Notes under the pieces: generated by a model
Database searches by the model: none
What the model saw: the letters and a program-made list of their open reading frames with translations, nothing else
What the model was told of the DNA's origin: nothing
In this document: piece by piece, positions 33,299 through 34,374 of the stretch
How positions within the stretch are numbered: the stretch's first letter is position 1
Layout: each line of letters opens with the position of its first letter
Assembly (NCBI GenBank): GCA_020848745.1
Contig: JADLHM010000061.1
Span: forward strand, 1 to 34,374
DNA from: Deltaproteobacteria bacterium
Lineage (GTDB): Bacteria > Desulfobacterota > Binatia > UTPRO1
Reading direction: 5' to 3'
Length of the DNA: 34,374 nt
Translations under genes and position numbers: made by a program

Positions 33299-34097
33299 GA
33301 CGATCACGCCCGAGCTCACCACCGTGCTGCGCCGCTTGAAGCTCGGCCGCCTCCTCGCGACGCTCCCCGCGCGCCTCGTCCTCGCCCGGCAGCAGCAGAT
33401 GCCCTTCCAGGACTTCCTGCTCCTGATCCTGAGCGACGAAGTCGCGCGCCGCGACAGCGCCGCCGTCACCCTCCGTGCCGCCCACGCGCAGCTCGATCCG
33501 ACGATGACGCTCGAGCAGTGGGACGCGACCGCCAAGGTGACCTACGATCGCGCGCTCTGGAACGAGCTCGTCGCGCTCCGCTTCCTCGAGCGCCAGGCCC
33601 ACGTCGCGATCGTCGGCCCGGTCGGCACCGGCAAGACCTTCCTCGCCCACACGCTCGGCTGGCTCGCGTGCCAGCACGGGCGCTCCGTCCTCGCGATCAC
33701 CGCCGATCAGATGCTCAAGCAGCTCAAGCACGCCCGGCTCGATCACACCTACGAGGCCGTGCTGCGCAAGCTCCTCGCCGTCGATCTCCTCCTCCTCGAC
33801 GACTTCGGCCTCGACGCCCTCGATCCCGTCGAGAGTCGCGACACCTACGAGATCCTGAACGAGCGGCATCGCAGTGGGTCGATCGTCGTCACCTCCAACC
33901 GCGGTCCCGACGAGTGGCTCGCCACCTTCGCCGATCCGCTGCGCGCGCAATCGGCCATCGATCGCTTCGTCAACAACGCCTACGACCTCGTCCTCGACGG
34001 CGAGTTGTATCGCCGACGGCAGAAGCCGTCGCTGGACACGGCCCCACCCGCCGGGGCACAGGAGACCCCAACCAAGACACGCTTACGCCGACGCTAA
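33288..34097 (+). CDS. istB: IstB helper ATPase of an IS21-family element
   Basis: A 269-aa AAA+ ATPase that helps the IstA transposase choose and bind target DNA, related to DnaC. Motifs: N-terminal LRRLKLGRLLATLPARL, Walker A GPVGTGKTF (110-118), Walker B LLLLDDFGLDAL near residue 165, and the family run RDTYEILNERHRSGSIVVTSNR with the sensor TSNR. FADPLRAQSAIDRFVNNAY follows, as in other IstB proteins. The length is normal and the reading frame intact. The ATG overlaps the istA remnant by 11 nt. With istA truncated it has no partner here. Confidence 0.92.
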   Translation: MTPETITPELTTVLRRLKLGRLLATLPARLVLARQQQMPFQDFLLLILSDEVARRDSAAVTLRAAHAQLDPTMTLEQWDATAKVTYDRALWNELVALRFLERQAHVAIVGPVGTGKTFLAHTLGWLACQHGRSVLAITADQMLKQLKHARLDHTYEAVLRKLLAVDLLLLDDFGLDALDPVESRDTYEILNERHRSGSIVVTSNRGPDEWLATFADPLRAQSAIDRFVNNAYDLVLDGELYRRRQKPSLDTAPPAGAQETPTKTRLRRR

Positions 34098-34124
34098 CTC
34101 GTCACGCGGGAGGGACGGACCCAG

Positions 34125-34167
34125 GGGGGAATGCTTGTGAGAAGGCCGGGGGGAAAGGTCGTGAGAC
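34125..34167 (+). repeat. Two direct repeats at the right end of the IS21-type element
   Basis: GGGGGGAATGCTTGTGAGA at 34125-34143 and GGGGGGAAAGGTCGTGAGA at 34149-34167 share 16 of 19 positions and start 24 bp apart. Repeats of this kind near IS21-family ends are transposase-binding sites. Confidence 0.65.
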
Positions 34168-34279
34168 GCCACACAGGGCGCGAGAAGCGGTCTTGCGGAG
34201 CCGTGGGGCACGTCCTATACGCGCCCTCCCGGGCCCCCGCGCGGGCTCGCGCCGCACGACGATTCCGGAGGGCGCTTCG

Positions 34280-34374
34280 ATGATCGACGGTCTGGGTCCG
34301 CACCACGAGCGTGCCCTCTCGCGGGAAGGTCCCACCCGTCCGCGCCGCGCGGCGGCGCTCCTGCCGCTCGCCCG
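34280..34374 (+). CDS. 5' end of an unidentified gene, cut by the window edge
   Basis: An ATG at 34280 follows a clear CCGGAGGG ribosome site with good spacing. The 31 visible residues (MIDGLGPHHERALSR, then GPTRPRRAAALLPLA) have a basic stretch leading into hydrophobic residues, so a signal peptide or membrane segment may begin here. Nothing more can be said about its function. Confidence 0.4.
   Translation, partial: MIDGLGPHHERALSREGPTRPRRAAALLPLA

Larger units (their letters stand above)
33071..34172 (+). mobile_element. IS21-family element, left-truncated
   Basis: The element consists of an istA remnant, an intact istB and a right end. Two 19-bp direct repeats (34125-34143 and 34149-34167), differing at three positions, resemble the multiple subterminal repeats of IS21 ends. 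A CA dinucleotide close behind (about 34172) would mark the tip. No inverted copy of the repeats is seen on the left, so the left end and most of istA were lost by deletion into the cytochrome gene. It is probably immobile on its own. Confidence 0.65.

Noticed and set aside
1-34374. CRISPR arrays, tRNA or rRNA genes
   Set aside because: No regularly spaced direct repeats, no cloverleaf with CCA-adjacent arms and no rRNA sequence were recognised in the gaps read.

Overview
High-GC bacterial chromosome segment, very probably from a Gram-negative, deltaproteobacterial-like lineage. Supporting signs are an LPS heptose epimerase (HldD), an outer-membrane barrel with a C-terminal Phe, lipoprotein signals, many multiheme c-type cytochromes and a Cys-rich secreted protein of a kind common in Myxococcota/Binatota-type genomes. 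The Binatota-like assignment is inference. GTG starts are unusually frequent.

Layout. 1-115: structured, possibly RNA-coding or repeat element. 123-4169: ABC-transporter solute-binding lipoprotein (-), MltD-like lytic transglycosylase (+), YihY/BrkB membrane protein (-). 4383-9657: compact tetrapyrrole operon (CysG N-terminal domain, CcsA/HemX, HemA, HemC, CobA-HemD fusion) supplying uroporphyrinogen III, siroheme precursor and heme. 9752-20434: redox cluster A: an FAD oxidoreductase-FHA-FHA-[2Fe-2S] fusion, a tandem GlcG/HbpS-like lipoprotein, a tail-anchored FHA protein with N-terminal DEHTR motifs, an outer-membrane barrel, and a decaheme cytochrome c ending in an LVIVD propeller. 20689-23055: large Cys-rich secreted protein with a strong terminator. 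23234-25261: small accessory island (AAA/DUF4143 ATPase, VapBC). 25417-28804: c554-like multiheme cytochrome (-), deoxyhypusine-synthase-like protein, HldD. 28975-33134: redox cluster B: a cNMP-binding/FHA/four-[4Fe-4S] protein, a membrane cytochrome b with two HX13H pairs, and a membrane-anchored decaheme cytochrome c whose 3' end runs into a truncated IS21-type element (istA remnant, intact istB, right-end repeats). A new gene begins at 34280 and runs off the window.

How the genes could work together (inference): clusters A and B supply the parts of a trans-envelope electron conduit: cytosolic FAD/[2Fe-2S] and [4Fe-4S] modules, a bis-heme-b membrane subunit, a periplasm-facing decaheme, a periplasmic c554-like cytochrome, and an outer-membrane barrel with a decaheme/propeller partner. 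Its cytosolic entry proteins carry FHA (phosphothreonine-reading) and cyclic-nucleotide-binding domains. I read four FHA modules in three proteins and 24 CXXCH sites (plus one CX4CH) in three cytochromes. Signal-gated respiration or extracellular electron transfer is the most interesting hypothesis here. No Ser/Thr kinase or terminal oxidase/reductase is in the window, so the substrate is unknown.
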